A stretch of DNA of 64,000 nt from Rhabdornis inornatus (taxonomy: Eukaryota > Chordata > Aves > Passeriformes > Rhabdornithidae): contig VWZS01002360.1 in NCBI GenBank assembly GCA_013397075.1, positions 427,184 through 491,183 on the forward strand. Direction: 5' to 3'. This document shows positions 44,875 to 57,302 of the stretch, in pieces. Below the pieces are notes generated by a model. It was not told where the DNA came from, ran no database searches, and saw only the letters and a list, made by a program, of their open reading frames with translations. Both the position numbers and the translations under genes were made by a program. How positions within the stretch are numbered: the stretch's first letter is position 1; each line of letters begins with the position of its first letter.

Positions 44875-45499
44875 AGGGGCTGAGCTGCTCCTAAGGGTGA
44901 CCCAGAGGGTGCGTTCTGGAACTGGCCCAGCCCCACCGAGGAGGTGCCGCTCAGCCCCGGCTGGCTGGAGCCGCCCGGAGGGGATCCCACCTGGAACTGG
45001 CCCAGGCCGGCGGCGGCCGAGAAGCCGGCGAGCTGCTGGATGTGGAAGGACGAGGACGAGGGGGTGTCTGCGCCCGGCGTGTGGAGCTGGGATGGGGTGC
45101 TGGATGGGGAGCCCATGGCAGAGGGGCCGGCGGACGGGATGAGCGACTGCAATCTCTTCAGCTGCCGGGGCGTCTGGTTGGGCTGCTGGCCCAGGGAGCC
45201 CAGCACGGACACGGGCGGGCGGAAGATGGCCGTGGGCAGGCGCGGGTGGTGGGTCAGGGCGATGGCCACCGACGTGGTGGCGGCGGCCGCCTGCAGCGGG
45301 GCCTGGATCAGCGGCGTCCAGATGACCGGCGTGGGTGTGGAGGCGGCGGCGGCGGCGGCGGCCTGCACGTTGTGGGCACAGTGAGCCATCTCCCGGTCAT
45401 GCTGCACGATCTGCTGGATGATCTCGTTCTCCTGATAGTTGAACACCCCCGAGTTGAGGTCGTGCTGCACTTTATGCAGCAGGATGGAGTTCTTCTTGC
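43935..45499 (-). CDS. HCN4: HCN4 exon 8: C-terminal tail
   Basis: After acceptor TTCATCCACAG on the - strand the frame runs 520 codons to TGA at 43935-43937. It starts (G)KKNSILLHKVQHDLNSG and NYQENEIIQQIVQHDREM, which are conserved in all HCN channels. It continues as a low-complexity Ser/Pro/Gln tail with an Ala7 run, a Gln13 run, five FQ motifs, the conserved SGSHGSLLLPQP and LISASQPSLPQELAQTL segments, and the end EPVRSKLPSNL. The terminal SNL is the tripeptide bound by the accessory subunit TRIP8b in HCN channels (family knowledge). The tail is about 30 residues longer than human by my estimate, and its middle has diverged strongly. Confidence 0.96.
44835..44873 (-). repeat. HCN4: Polyglutamine CAG tract in HCN4 exon 8
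   Basis: Thirteen uninterrupted CTG units on the + strand read as CAG on the - strand, giving Pro-Leu-Gln13-Pro in the tail. Pure CAG runs of this kind are often length-polymorphic. I do not recall a glutamine run at this place in human HCN4, although HCN1 has them elsewhere. Confidence 0.97.
45342..45362 (-). repeat. HCN4: GCC tract encoding Ala7 in HCN4 exon 8
   Basis: Seven perfect GGC units on the + strand give seven GCC alanine codons after HNVQ. Human has a shorter interrupted Ala/Ser stretch here as remembered. Confidence 0.95.
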
Positions 45500-45962
45500 C
45501 TGTGGATGAAGGGAGGAGAGAAAGGGTCACTGTGGGGTGGCAGAGCACCGAGGCTTCCTCAGAGCTTCCCACTCCACTTCTCTGGAATGCCTCCCCTTGC
45601 TGCCCCCCACAGCCCTCAGGGGATCTGTACACAGCCTGTGCCCCAGCAGCAAGAAGGCAAACACCACATCTCCTGCTCCTGGGGACCAAACAGCCTCAGG
45701 TCCCACAGAACTCTGTCCAACAGGACATCCATCCTTAGGCGATAACTCTTCTGGTAAGCATGGCAGCACAACGCTGATGGATTTGGAAAATTCCCATTTT
45801 GCACCTGAGCCTTCATTAAAAAAAGAGGATAAAACCTCAAAAATATAAATCCAGTGAAGTCTTCAGCCACTCTCCTTCAGCTCCACCTTTTCCTCACCTG
45901 TCTCAGGTGCCTTGGTCGCTTTGGAGTTAGGGGCTCACTTGAAAGGAAATTTCTCTGTGAGT

Positions 45963-46024
45963 CAGGACTTGATGATCTTGGACTCTTTTTCCAACCTGAA
46001 TGATTCTGTGGTTCTATTCTATGG
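45963..46024 (+). mobile_element. CR1 LINE 3'-end fragment
   Basis: GGACTTGATGATCTTGGACT, then CTTTTTCCAACCTGAATGAT and TCTGTGGTTCTATTCTATGG include the terminal ATTCTRTG-like repeat of CR1. About 60 bp, sense on +. Confidence 0.85.
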
Positions 46025-49000
46025 CTTCATGAGCTGGAAAAGCTCAGCTGGGCCAGGTAAAACCCTCAGGGATCCTGCAGCTCCTGTCTGAACCCAGCTA
46101 TACCCTCAGAACCCCAGCTTTAGGGAATGGTCCAGCTGGATTCCCAGCCAGCAGTCAAAGGTTAACTCAGCTCTTTGCCCTTGCAATGGGCTGGAAAATG
46201 TGATGGAATGATTTGTCCAGCCTGGGAGTGCACATGGCACTGGAGGGATGCACTCCTGGGCTGAGGGACAGAGCCAGCCAGGGTAGGGCAGGGGAATATC
46301 CTTTTGATCCCACCCAGCCAGCTCTCAGATCTTTATGATCTGAGGCACATCTAGATGACATCCAGATGGTTGCTCGGTTTTTTTAGTGCATGATGTAGCT
46401 TTTAAGTGTGCAGCAGATAAAAGAGTAAGAGTTTAAGGACATGCCTCTTAGTCTAGGCAAATGGAAAATCAAACAATCTGGCAGGAGAGAGCTTGAATGC
46501 CACTGAAGAGGGAAGGTGGCACCCTGGTCTCCTGAAAAGCCACTCTTAAACAGCAGAGTCTTGGATATAACTCACTGAGTTCCAAATTCACCACCAGAGA
46601 AAGGTGAAACAATTCTTGCACCAATGAAAAAGAAATTGTAAAATCAGAGGGAGATCCCAGCCACTCCCACCGTGATGCTGGGAAGGTAAAATGTGTTTAT
46701 TTCCTGCTGCAAAGCATGGAAAGTACAGAAAACATCCCCATGAAAAACGTCAGTGAGTAAGTACAGCACATTCAGAATAGATGTGATTTCATAGCAGCTG
46801 AGGAGGGAGCTCAGGGACAAAGGAAGCTGTTCCCAAGCTTTCCCTTCTCTTGCAGGAGGAACCAGCAGAAACGGATTTGAGCCAAGCCCATAAAAAAGGA
46901 AGGAGCAATCTGACTGTAATTGCAGATCCTGCAAGAACACGCTGAAGGTTTTTCCTTCCCTCCCCTTCTTCAAATCAAGCCTTTGTCACCACACAAAGGA
47001 CAGGGGGTGGCTCTGAGGGCTTTGTGGGTAAAGCTGCAGTGGGCTGAGCTGCACTGAAATGCTGCCAGAGTTCTGATCCTGGATGTGCACCTGGGACCTG
47101 GCTGCTGTGGGGAATGGGATGGGATGCTCAATGCTCTGCTGTTGTACCTACTGCCAATCACTCCCTGAAAAAAAAAAAGAAAAAAAGAAAAAAAAAAGGC
47201 AGAAAGGCTTTTGTTTCCCACTCAGAGCAAGATTCTAGCCTGCAAAGGATGTGATCCTGAAGGCAAGCAGCTGCTGAAGTCATTCCAGGGGCTGGAAGTA
47301 CATGTGTAGGAATTGTCTAATGGCTGTTCACTGTATGCTGGACTGCAGTAGCTCTGGATACCCCTAAAGAGACAGACCCCAGTCCTTCCCATGGCCAGAC
47401 ACAGCAGAGCTTGTGCAAGAACATGGGCTGTGCATGGAGCTGTCAGGCACACTGACCCCTGGGCAAGGAGCTGAGGTGTATCCTTGAACCTCTGCTCTTC
47501 CTGGGAATTGATCCTGCTGTCCTGCTGGACTGAGCAGGAAGGGATTCATCTCCATGACTTGACAGAGGCTGGGATGCTACGAAGATCTGTGGCCCTGCTG
47601 AAGTCCGAGTAACTTCAGGCTCTGAGAACTCCTCAACCTGCACAAGTCATACACAGGCTCGGGGCTGGAAGGCTGACACTCAAAGAAATTGGGCTGATCA
47701 CTGATTAATGATCATTTTATCCCTGATGAAATCAATCCCTGTTCCTTGTTGCTGCCCTGGCTGTAAGGCTATGTGTGGTGTCAGTGTGTTGCAGTGATGC
47801 TGTGCTTTGTGCAGTGAGTAATTCTCTGGCTGGCAGTGCTGCTGAAGTGCCCCGGTGCCGTGCCCCGTTATGTAAGTCACACCATTCTGTTCCTGCCTGC
47901 CTTTGAAACTGGCTTTCAGTGACCACTGGAGCTTAAAATTAGATTTCCACAAGTATCTGCACTTGTAAAACACCACCACTTAAATGCTCATTGAAAGTGA
48001 GCCCAGCACAGGTGGTGAATGTTGTCAAACTCAGGGCTGCAGATGTGCTTGGGAACAGCGAGGATGATGCCTTTGCACTGCTCCATGTGCTGTGATACAT
48101 CCCAGAAATGCCTGCCACCAGGTCCTCCCCACCCACAGCAAGGTCACTGGTGAGAGCTGAAAGCCTCCTAGGAACCAGAGGAAGTACTTGTTTTCATTTT
48201 CCTCAGGAATTTTTTTGCCACGTGGCTTGAAATGCATACACTTTGAATGCCACTTGCATGTGTTTTGATGCAAGGATCCCAGTTAAGTCAGGATTAAAGA
48301 TGCCTTGAGTTTCCTCCAGGCATTGCAGATGTTAAAAAAACAAAGAAAAGCCAAGACAACACAATTCCAGCCTCTAAATATAATTTGTGATATTATTGCA
48401 GTATGAGAGTGTCTGTTCAATACACTACAGTGGTAGAAATTTTAAAAGCTTTGTCTATAAATAAGCCACAAAAATAGCTGTGCCCAAACTTCTGGCCTGC
48501 CAGCTCATGATCAGACTTGTGCAGCTGAGATGCTGTTTGGTTTGCAGTCCTGCTTGTCTAGTCCTGACTAATCCCCTGGGCTGTGCTGCCTCCAGGCAGG
48601 GCTGGCCTGGGCCAGGTGAGCCAGGGAGGAGAGCAGCTGGGAGTGGTGCCAAGCTCTGCCACAGACTCCCTGCTCGTCCTTGTGCTGCCTTTGCTCCCAG
48701 CCTCAGTTCCTCATCCCTTCTGCAGGGATGAGGGACAATGATGCTCACAAAGCGGGAGCTGGGATGTTTTGGGGCTGCTCCCTTGGGAATCATGGGAATA
48801 GAAGACACTGAATGCAAATAACTCCAGCAATGCGTGCTCAGCACCAGTTTTACACTTTCACCAAATAGTCCCAGGTTTGTTCAATGGACAGGTGAGTAAC
48901 TCCCAGAGATCTGCCCAGGTGAGAGGAGCAGGATGATCTGGCCATCAGGGGATAAATACAGATAGAGATACAGAAACAGTTCTGATCTGAGGCTGCTGAC

Positions 49001-52000
49001 CTCGTGGTGCAAGGAGAAAAGTGCCCAGCCCGGGAGTGCAGTGATAGAGGGTGTGTGCTTTGGCACAAAGCTTCCTTTCAAATTCCCAGCCCAGGCACAC
49101 GTGGGTTTCCTTATCCAAGTCCTGAGAGGAACACAGGTGCTCCTGTGTGGTGTCCTCTCTCATCACCTGAATAACCACAAATGGAACTGTCTGTGAGGAA
49201 TCAAAGTTCAAGTGCCACTTGTGCATTTCTCTGCCTGGAAACCCTCTCCCTTCAACACCACAGCTCAGCAGATAGAAAAAGGCACCCAGAGTGTGGTTTG
49301 TCTCTCCTGAGGTGGCTGTCTGAGGTGGGTCTGGTGAATCACACCTGGAAGCACTCCCTAGCACAGGGTGGGAGCTTGGGCTTCAGCAGGAACTGAGTAT
49401 CTGAATTTCCTTTCCTTTGGAAGCCAAGGCCCAGACTCAGAGTATTTTGTGTTTAGCCTAAGGAAAAGGGTCAGTAACCCCAGGAATGTAAATGGGGGAA
49501 TGCAAATTACTTCAGCTTAATGAAGGGGACGTGGCAGCCCTGCTCACCTGAAGTGCCATTTCTCCTGTGACTCCAGAGGAAAACAGCCCCAGACAGCCCA
49601 GGAGAAGGAGCAGTGGGAGGTGCTGCGGAGATCTCAGGAGCCCCATCCCTGACCTTGACCTTGCTCCTTGCTGTCCACAAAGCTCTTTGCTGTCTGCCTC
49701 AAGATAAAACACCTGCTCAAGTAACATTTTACCATTCCAGCATCCTTATAAATAATTTTCATCCCTCTTTTTAATCTCGTGAAGAAGGAGCTGCTCATCA
49801 GTGACACCTCTCCTCCTGGGGGCCTCTCTGTGCCTTGAAGGCACTCCAGGAGCTGTCTGCAGCCAGCCCACACTTCAGAGCAGCAGCTGACAGTGCCAGC
49901 ACATCCAGAGTGTCCCAGAGAGTGTCCTGTCACAGCTGTCAGCTCCAGCAGGGCTCTGGGGAGGGCGTGCAGGGACCTTGGCACTGGTGCCACTCGAGGA
50001 GAAGGCACCTCTTGGCTTCAGTCTGCAGTGATGAGTGAGAGCCAGGAGCCCTGAGGGTGTCCCAGCCTCGGGAATGCCACAGCTCCTCACCCCTCCATGG
50101 AGAGTCACAGCCTACCCAGCTCTAGATATTCCTTTTTTTTTTTTTCATTCTGCAAAGCCCTTTGTGAAGAGTGGGAGGGAAGAGCTTCAGTTATCTGGAG
50201 TGTAGCTGTGCTGAGACTCATCAGATGACATTATTCAGTGTGTGTTGGACCTGCAGCAGTGGGGCTGTGCTCTGGCTGTGCACAGAGACACCACTTATTT
50301 TGGGGGATAATTCAGTTTATGGAAGAGAGGAAGCAGTCAGAGGCAGGCCTGAGCTGTACAGGGAAGGTTTCCACTAGGAAAGAAAGGGAATTGTCCATTT
50401 CAAAGGTACCCCCAGAGTCGAGAGGATGCAGCAAGGGAGGAAGGGAAGGACAGCATGCAGAGAGAGCTGCCCTGGCAGCTGTCAGAGCTCACACATCCAC
50501 GGATTTACACAGCCAGGCTCTTGGGGAAGTCACTCTGAGTTTCCAGAGCAGGGTTGGGAAGTGTTCTGAGGATGCTCTTAGAGCTGACCCAGCTGGCTTT
50601 GCTGAGCTCTTTGCCAAGGGCTGCTTAATTCCAGGCAGAAACCTTCCCACAGCAGAGGATGCAGCTCACTGGGGGTTCACCTGCATTTTCCCCATACTCT
50701 GGGGACTAAGAATCTTTTTGAATTCCTTGTTCCAGTGCATTTCCCTGTGCCCTGGGAGCTGGAGCAGCTCCTCCCAGCTGGGAAATGCTGGGGCAGGGAA
50801 GCAGCCCTGGCCAAGCCAGCGTGGGCAGAGTCTGTGCCTGCAGCTGCCACTGCCCGAATTGCCCCTCTGGGGCTGAATTCCTGCAGGAGACAGCTCAGGA
50901 CACCGGGAACCCCTGGCAAGGGAGGCACAGCCCCAGGGCACAGCTGGGATGTGCAGCCAGGATCCAAACCCAGCCTTTGGTGCCAGGAATAATCAGTGAA
51001 GACCTGAGAGAAGCACCCGTGTGGTGGGAGCAGCCACGCTGACAGCAGGCCAGGGCAGAAGGCAGCCTAATAAAATTAGATTCTTTCAAATACATGCAAA
51101 TTCAGAAAGCAATTTAATGACCTGAATTCTTAAAGTGCAGCCAGTGGGCTCAGAGAGAACTGAAAGGAGAAAGGAACAGAAAGTCACAGCTAATTTCCCC
51201 TGTGTCTGGGCAGAATTTTAACAACAGAAAGCTAATTTTGATTGTTTGATAGAAGAATTATTGTTGAGTGCTGGCTCCTTTTATGAAATCACATGAGCCT
51301 TTCTCCCTGTTCTTTTGTGTACTATCTACAGTTGAAGAAAATCTGACTTTGCAATTCTTAATTAGGGGAGCAACATCTGTTTGCTTCGTTTCCATAATTT
51401 TACATACCCCACTCCACTTCAAAGCACCAGGAGCTTTGCTCTGAACATCTTCAAGGCTCTAAATATCTTCCTTTTCCTGTATATTTAGCCCATTGTTGCA
51501 GTGAGGCAAACAGGGAGTTTTCAGAGCCCAGAGGGTGTTCTAAAGGGAGGGAGGGGAGCTGGGGTGTCTCAGGGAGTTTGTGTGGAGCCTTCAGCAGTGA
51601 TTTTGGGTGGATTATTTATCTCAGGACCTCACTCTGCCCAGCACTTTAATTTCTGTGGGATAAACATCTCAGAAGGACAAACTCAGCATTTCTGATTGGA
51701 TTTTGCAGGGGACTAGGAGCATGTGGAAACATCATGTAAATGAGGCAATTCATTAGAATGGAGAAGTCGATTAATTTTTCAGTTTGCCAACCAGTTAAAA
51801 TTTTGAAAAATGGTTTTGAAAAATTCCTCTCCCCTTCCATGGCTGGAAGAACGTTTTCAGTAATCTTCTGGAGTGTTCTGGAGGAGAAATTTGATATTTT
51901 CTTGGCAAAACAGAAGAGAAAAATGTGATCTAATGAAACAGTTAATAGAGGCAAGCTGGGCTCAGGAAAACAGTGAAGTGTAATGTGATTTCAAAGGGAA

Positions 52001-54654
52001 AATTGAGTGTTCTGGTTTAAAAAAACAACAAAAAAATTATTACAAGGTTTTTACTGGTATTACTACATCAACTTGACACAAACCTAAGGAGCTTTGATCA
52101 AACCATTTCCAGTAAATATTAGGCACGTTTGGAAAGCCTCAGCAGGGTGCCAGGGACACCGGGGGCTGTGCAGCTCCCTGAGTGTGGCTGGGAGACATCC
52201 AGGGTGATTTATCCCATGCTTCTGCTGGGAACGAGCCCAGAGAGCACCCCCAGAGCCACAGGCAGGTGACAGGGCACTGAAGAGTGGGATGAGGTGTGGC
52301 GACCCCAGCACGGAGCAGTGGCTGCTGAGGAGCTTTGGGAAGCTGCTCCTGGTTCCTGTGCTCCAGCCCTTTGCCTCAGCCTGGTTTTATCTCGGGACAG
52401 CAGCTTTGTCCCCAGGCTGCTTTGAGCTCAGCGTGTGTCCCCAGCCACAGTCTGACCTTGCAGTGCTGCAGGAGCTGCACATGGACCACGCTGGGATTTG
52501 TCCCTTCAGCTCTGCAAAGGGCAGGACTGCAAAGCTGCAGCCCGAGTCCCTCTGTGACTCTGGAACGCTGCAGTCTGAATCCCTCTGGAATTTCCGAGCT
52601 GGCCACCTCCTCCCTCACCTTCCAGCCGTAGTCAGGCACGTTCTCCTCCCTCCACAGGCACTCTGTGTCTCTGAGTGTTTAAGGAGCTCTTTGGCAGCTC
52701 AGTTTCTGTGATTTTAGCAGATCCAGGTGGGAATGATTCCATGTGTGTGTGTGTTCAGTGACTCCCTGTGCCAGTCACTGCCAAACCCCGTTCAAAGGTG
52801 ACCCCAGTGAAAGCCCCTCTCTCCTCTCCTCTCCTCTCCCACTGCTTCCAAACTGCTCAGCTCTGCCCTGGGAGTGCCTCATCCCACCTCCATCAACCAA
52901 TCCTGCTCCTGTTGCTGCATGGGCTGAGCCTCTGCCTGCTCCTTCTGCTACCCACAGAGCTCAGACCACGCTCTCCAAACCCCCCCAGTGGCCAGAAATC
53001 CCATAAACATCTCTCCATGGGACTGGATGCACTGAGATTTTCCTCCCTGCTCCCTCGATGCACAGGAGGAATATTGGATGGATCTAATCCTGGTACCAGA
53101 ACAGTGACAGGGCCCTCTGAATCATCTCCTGTGCTCACTGTGGCCTGGGCTTCCCAAGGACATTGTCACCTGGGCAGAAAGGAGCCACTGAATGCACCAC
53201 TGGCCTGGAAACAGGCTTCCATTTGCTTCCTCCTTGTGCACAGATCCTGAACTGGATGGCACAGGAACAAAAATGGTCCTGCTTCTGTTCATCCCTGCTT
53301 TTCAAGAACTGCTGTTCCTCAACTTCAGTCCTCCAGAATGATTCCTGCACTTCCAGAGAGTCTCAGCAGAATGCAGTAACCTCGAATTCTTTCAAAAGTC
53401 ACACACTGGTACAGAACTAGTGCACTGCTCCTTCTGGATGGTGCACATTCCAGAGGAAGGGAAGAAATGCATTATTCATAGTCAGGGAATTCCATGGGAT
53501 CTGCCAGCTCCATCAGAGCTCCCAGAGCTCCCCTGGGCTCTGTGGGGCAATTACAGCCAAGGAGAGCTGGGCACCACAAAGGGCTGTGGAGGAGCCATTT
53601 CACAATAGTTCAGATGTAGAGTTAAGGGAGCAGGCAGCTCTCGAGGGCGAGTGCCAGGGACACCAGGGCACAGCAGGACCTTGAGTGGCATGGGCACAGA
53701 CACTGTCTCAGGCCAGCAGAACAGCAGAAGGAAGGGGGGGCAGTGGCAGAGCCCTGCAGCAAAGGGCCTGTTGTTCCACTTGCTCTGTGTCACCTTCTGA
53801 CCTTATGCTGACATTTGCAGCTGTCCGTGGAAGGGCAGTTCTCTCGGGGAAAGAAGCATGTAAGGTACTTTGTGCTGGGTCAGAATTTTCCATGGATTTC
53901 AGCTACGTGTGCAGGGGCACAGAGCACAGGACAGGAAGCACGGGATGCTCTGCCCACCTGATCCCACAGTGTCAGAGAGCAGCAGGCTGGAAAGCTGAGC
54001 CACACTGAGCACCCAGCCCTGCAGAACTTTAGATAAAGCCAAGCTGGCCCATCCCTGCATTGATTTTACGTTTTCTCTGTGGTTTGTACAGCCTCATTGA
54101 AATAAGCCAAGTGCTGGGCTTACTGCCACTTCCACCAGGGCCTCATTAGCCTGGGCTTTGCCAAACCGTGTCTTCAGCTCAGAGCCTTTTCCTCAGGGGT
54201 TGCACACAGGGATGATTTGCAGCAGGTAATGAGGTGCACAGAATCCAATGTTCCTGGCAGGAGAAGCTGCAGAGGCACTGCACCCCTTGCTGGGATGTCA
54301 GCTTAGTCCCTACCCCCCTCACCTCATCACCAGCCTGGCCCTCTGCATTTTGCTCAGAGCTCTACTGAACTTTCCATGTGGAAAGCAGTGGGAATGCAAG
54401 CACTGTGAAGGAATGGATAAGGAGCTAAAAGAGTTAGACTGGGACTCCAAAATGCTCCTCAGTTCTGCAGCCTTTTTGCATGACCTTGCATAAGTCACTT
54501 CATCTCTCTCTGTTACACTCCCCTGGCTATGACCAAGGAATGTTACCCTGGTCCTTAGCTGGGGAAGAGACACCTGGACAAGGATGTCTGCAGCACAGGC
54601 TGTGTCTCCCACAGGACAGGGAGCATCCTGGAATGGGTCACTGTGAGCTGTAAC

Positions 54655-54900
54655 AATCACAGAATCCCATAATAGTTCGGGCCAGAATGGACCTTAAAGG
54701 TCATCTATCCAGACCCCCTGCCATGGGCAGGGACACCTTCCACTATCCCAGCTCACTCCAAGCCTTAGTGTCCAGCTTGGCTTTGGACACTTCCAGGGAT
54801 CCAGGGGCAGCCACAGCTTCTCTGGGTACCCTGTGCCTGGGCCTCATCACCCTCACACGGAAGGATTTCTCTCTAATATCCAACCTGAACTTACCTCCAG
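54655..54900 (-). mobile_element. CR1 LINE fragment
   Basis: ATCACAGAATCCCATAATAG, then ACCTTAAAGGTCATCTATCC, CCCTGCCATGGGCAGGGACA and CTTCCAGGGATCCAGGGGCA follow the reverse-complement CR1 3' region. It ends about 160 bases from HCN4 exon 7, on its donor side. Confidence 0.93.
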
Positions 54901-55060
54901 GAGGTTTAGATTGGGCTCCTTGAGGGAGCTGAAGTCGGACAAGGAGGGGCAGGCTGGGATCTCCTTCACTTCCCAACTCCAGCACAGAGCTGAGCACCGA
55001 GCCTGGAGAAGGGCTGCCAAGGCAGCGGGTAAGGAAGGAAACTCTCCCCCCTGTACTCAC

Positions 55061-55225
55061 CAATCCTGTCCAGCCTGTCCAGAGCCACGGTCTCGAAGGC
55101 TCTCCTCATCATGGGGTACTCCTCCAGCACCTCGTTGAAGTTATCCACGGACAGGGAGTAGAGGCGGCAGTAGGTGTCAGCGCGCACGCTGGCCGTGCGC
55201 CGGCCGCGGGTCAGCAGGCAGATCT
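55061..55225 (-). CDS. HCN4: HCN4 exon 7: cAMP-binding cassette and C-helix
   Basis: Between acceptor CTGCCTGCAG and donor GTGAGT on the - strand; 165 nt. Reads (E)ICLLTRGRRTASVRADTY, then CRLYSLSVDNFNEVLEEYPM and MRRAFETVALDRLDRI. The Glu of EICLL and the Arg-Thr of GRRTASV are the cassette residues that hold the ribose and phosphate of cAMP. RRAFETVALDRLDRI is the C-helix that closes over the ligand. All key residues are present. A G-rich tandem array lies 40-275 bases upstream in intron 6. Confidence 0.98.
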
Positions 55226-57061
55226 CTGCAGGCAGAGAGAGGCTGAGACACGGCATGGACAGCAGCACAGCACCCCTGCAACCCTCCCTGCACTGCCCTG
55301 ACAGCCTCCATCCCTGCACTGCCCTCACTGCCTCCATCCCTGCAACCCTCCCTGCACTGCCATGATAGCCTCCATCCCTGCAACCCTCCCTGCACTGCCA
55401 TGATGGCCTCCATCCCTGCACTGCCCTCACTGCCTCCCTTCCCTGTAACCCTCCCTGCAACCCTCCCTGCACTGCCATCCCAGCCTCCCTGCACTGCCTT
55501 CCCACAGAAAACACAGCCAGAGTTAACATTCTGTGTTAACATTCTGTGTGTGCACCAACATTTCAAAGTACCGGGGGCTCACTTGGGGCAGCTGCCTCAC
55601 ACAGCTGCCCCTCAGGGGTTCTGGTGGTCCAGTCAGCCAGACAAGGTTTGTTCTGGGGGATTATCAAAGGGCAGCATTGTGTGTTCACACTGGAGGAGCT
55701 GTGTTTCTCCAGCTCCTTGTGGGCACTGGGAGCAGAAGGTCAAAACGTGCTCTCATTGAAGCCATTTCTCTCTAGATTTGTAGAGGCTCTGTGCTGATCT
55801 GTGCCTTTGGTGCCTGGCTGTAATTTTGATCCCTGTACCTGGAACATTTGTCTTTCCACAGTTTTCAAAGATTTTCATGTCTGTGTCACAAGCACTGCCA
55901 GGGAAAGCCACATCAGTGGCACCTCCCAGCTCTGGGTGTATTTACACTGCTGTCATGCACTCCTCAGCGCTCAGCTGGCTACAGAATACAAAGCCCTGCA
56001 TTCAATGACAGCTCCTTGAACACTCAACAGAGAGCTCCCAAATCCTGCTTTTCCACTGCTTACACAGAGTCTGGGCAGCAGGGACAGGCACTTCAGGACA
56101 GATGGTGTGAGCTGCAGAGTGACAGCACTCTGCTCCCTGTGTGTGTTGGGTGCCAGTCCTCCTGCACCATTCCTTGGATTCATGCTGAGCCCACTCAAAG
56201 CCCTGCTACAGCAGCACCACAAGGTTATGAGTGTGCTCCTAGGCTGCTTTCCCAAGGAAAGGATGCTTTAGAGACAGTGCCAAGCATTTGAGGAGTTGTG
56301 ATGGAATGTCATGGGCATGTTCAACCCCATCTGTCAGTCAGGGTATCCTGACTCCAACCCTACAACTCCAAATACCAGGCTGCAAAATCTTTGTACACAA
56401 GCAAGGTGCACACACACACATGAACCAGGAGTAACAGGAGTGTGGGAAACGAATAATAGGAATTTTTTAGAGGAAAGGCCTCCCAGAAGGGAAGGCAAGG
56501 CAGGTTTTGCTCTGTTTCCTCTCAGCAGCTCATCAAAGGTAGTGCAGTCAGAGTTTGTCCTGCAATCTGTCCCCTGTCTGGGGCTGAGCTCTGCATGGGC
56601 TCTGACAGGAGAAGGGGCTTTGTGTTTCTCCTGAGAGCAAAGCCTCCTGATGGTCCCACTGCTCCAGAGCTCTGCTGCTCATACATTTTGCCTGCCTGCC
56701 AACCCCCAGGACACTTTGCTGAGATGCAGGCAGGGCAGATGAGGGACTGTTTTTCCCTCCATGTTTATCCAGCCTCTCACGTGGCAGATGCCAGAGAGCA
56801 GGAGGAGGAATGTGCCTGCAGAAAGAAATGAAGCTGCAAGAACCAAGTTTTCCTGCTGTGTTTTGGTGTTATTTATGACCTAGGTTCTGCAGTGCCCACC
56901 AGCCACCTCCCCCTGCACTATCCCCTCTCTGGGAGATGCCCAGAGATGGAGCAGGAGGTACTGGGGGTCAGTCCCATGAGGATGCAGGAATGCCTGAGCG
57001 CAGCATGGCGTGGCTGCGGGAGGGTGAGTGACCAGCAGAAGGGTGAGTGACCAGCACACAC
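55226..57061 (-). other. HCN4 intron 6
   Basis: 1.8 kb. Contains the tandem array at 55268-55500 close to the exon 7 acceptor. The rest shows no recognised feature. Confidence 0.8.
55268..55500. repeat. Tandem array upstream of HCN4 exon 7, G-rich on the transcribed sense strand
   Basis: Interspersed units of CCTCCATCCCTGCAACCCTC, CCTGCACTGCC and (C/T)ATGATAGCC/GCCCTGACAG, about 20-40 bp each. On the HCN4 sense (-) strand this reads GGGAGGGTTGCAGGGATGGA and relatives. Four G-runs fall within 19 bases at 55449-55467. Confidence 0.85.
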
Positions 57062-57302
57062 CTCCAAAGTAGGAGCCATCAGCCAGCTTGGTCTCCTTGT
57101 TGCCCTTGGTGAGGATGCTGACCACCCCATGCTGGATGAAGTACATCTTCTTGCCGATGGTGCCCTCTCGGATGATGTAGTCACCCGGCTGGAACACCTC
57201 AAACTTCAGCTTGGTCAGCATGGACGTCACAAAGTTGGGGTCTGCGTTGGCAAACAGGGGCATGGAGGCCACCAGCTTGCGGCAGTTGAAGTTGATAATT
57301 TC
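57062..57302 (-). CDS. HCN4: HCN4 exon 6: C-linker end and first half of CNBD
   Basis: Between acceptor ACGTGGTCAG and donor GTGTGT on the - strand; 241 nt. Reads EIINFNCRKLVASMPLFANA then DPNFVTSMLTKLKFEVFQPG, DYIIREGTIGKKMYFIQHGV and VSILTKGNKETKLADGSYFG. It covers the last C-linker helices and the beta-roll of the cyclic-nucleotide-binding domain. The final FG begins the phosphate-binding cassette, completed by the next exon. Very close to human, with LKFEVF and VSILTK as conservative changes (memory). Confidence 0.98.

Larger units (their letters stand above)
45500..55060 (-). other. HCN4 intron 7
   Basis: 9.6 kb. Contains a CR1 3' end at 45963-46024, a CR1 copy at 54655-54900, an A-rich run at 47168-47198 and a CTCTC-type run at 52818-52840. 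No extra HCN exon, RNA gene or nested gene was recognised. Confidence 0.75.

Noticed and set aside
43935..45689. Start of a separate 584-codon gene on the - strand.
   Set aside because: The first 60 or so codons are intron read-through. The HCN4 tail begins at the acceptor at 45499, which joins exon 7 in phase.
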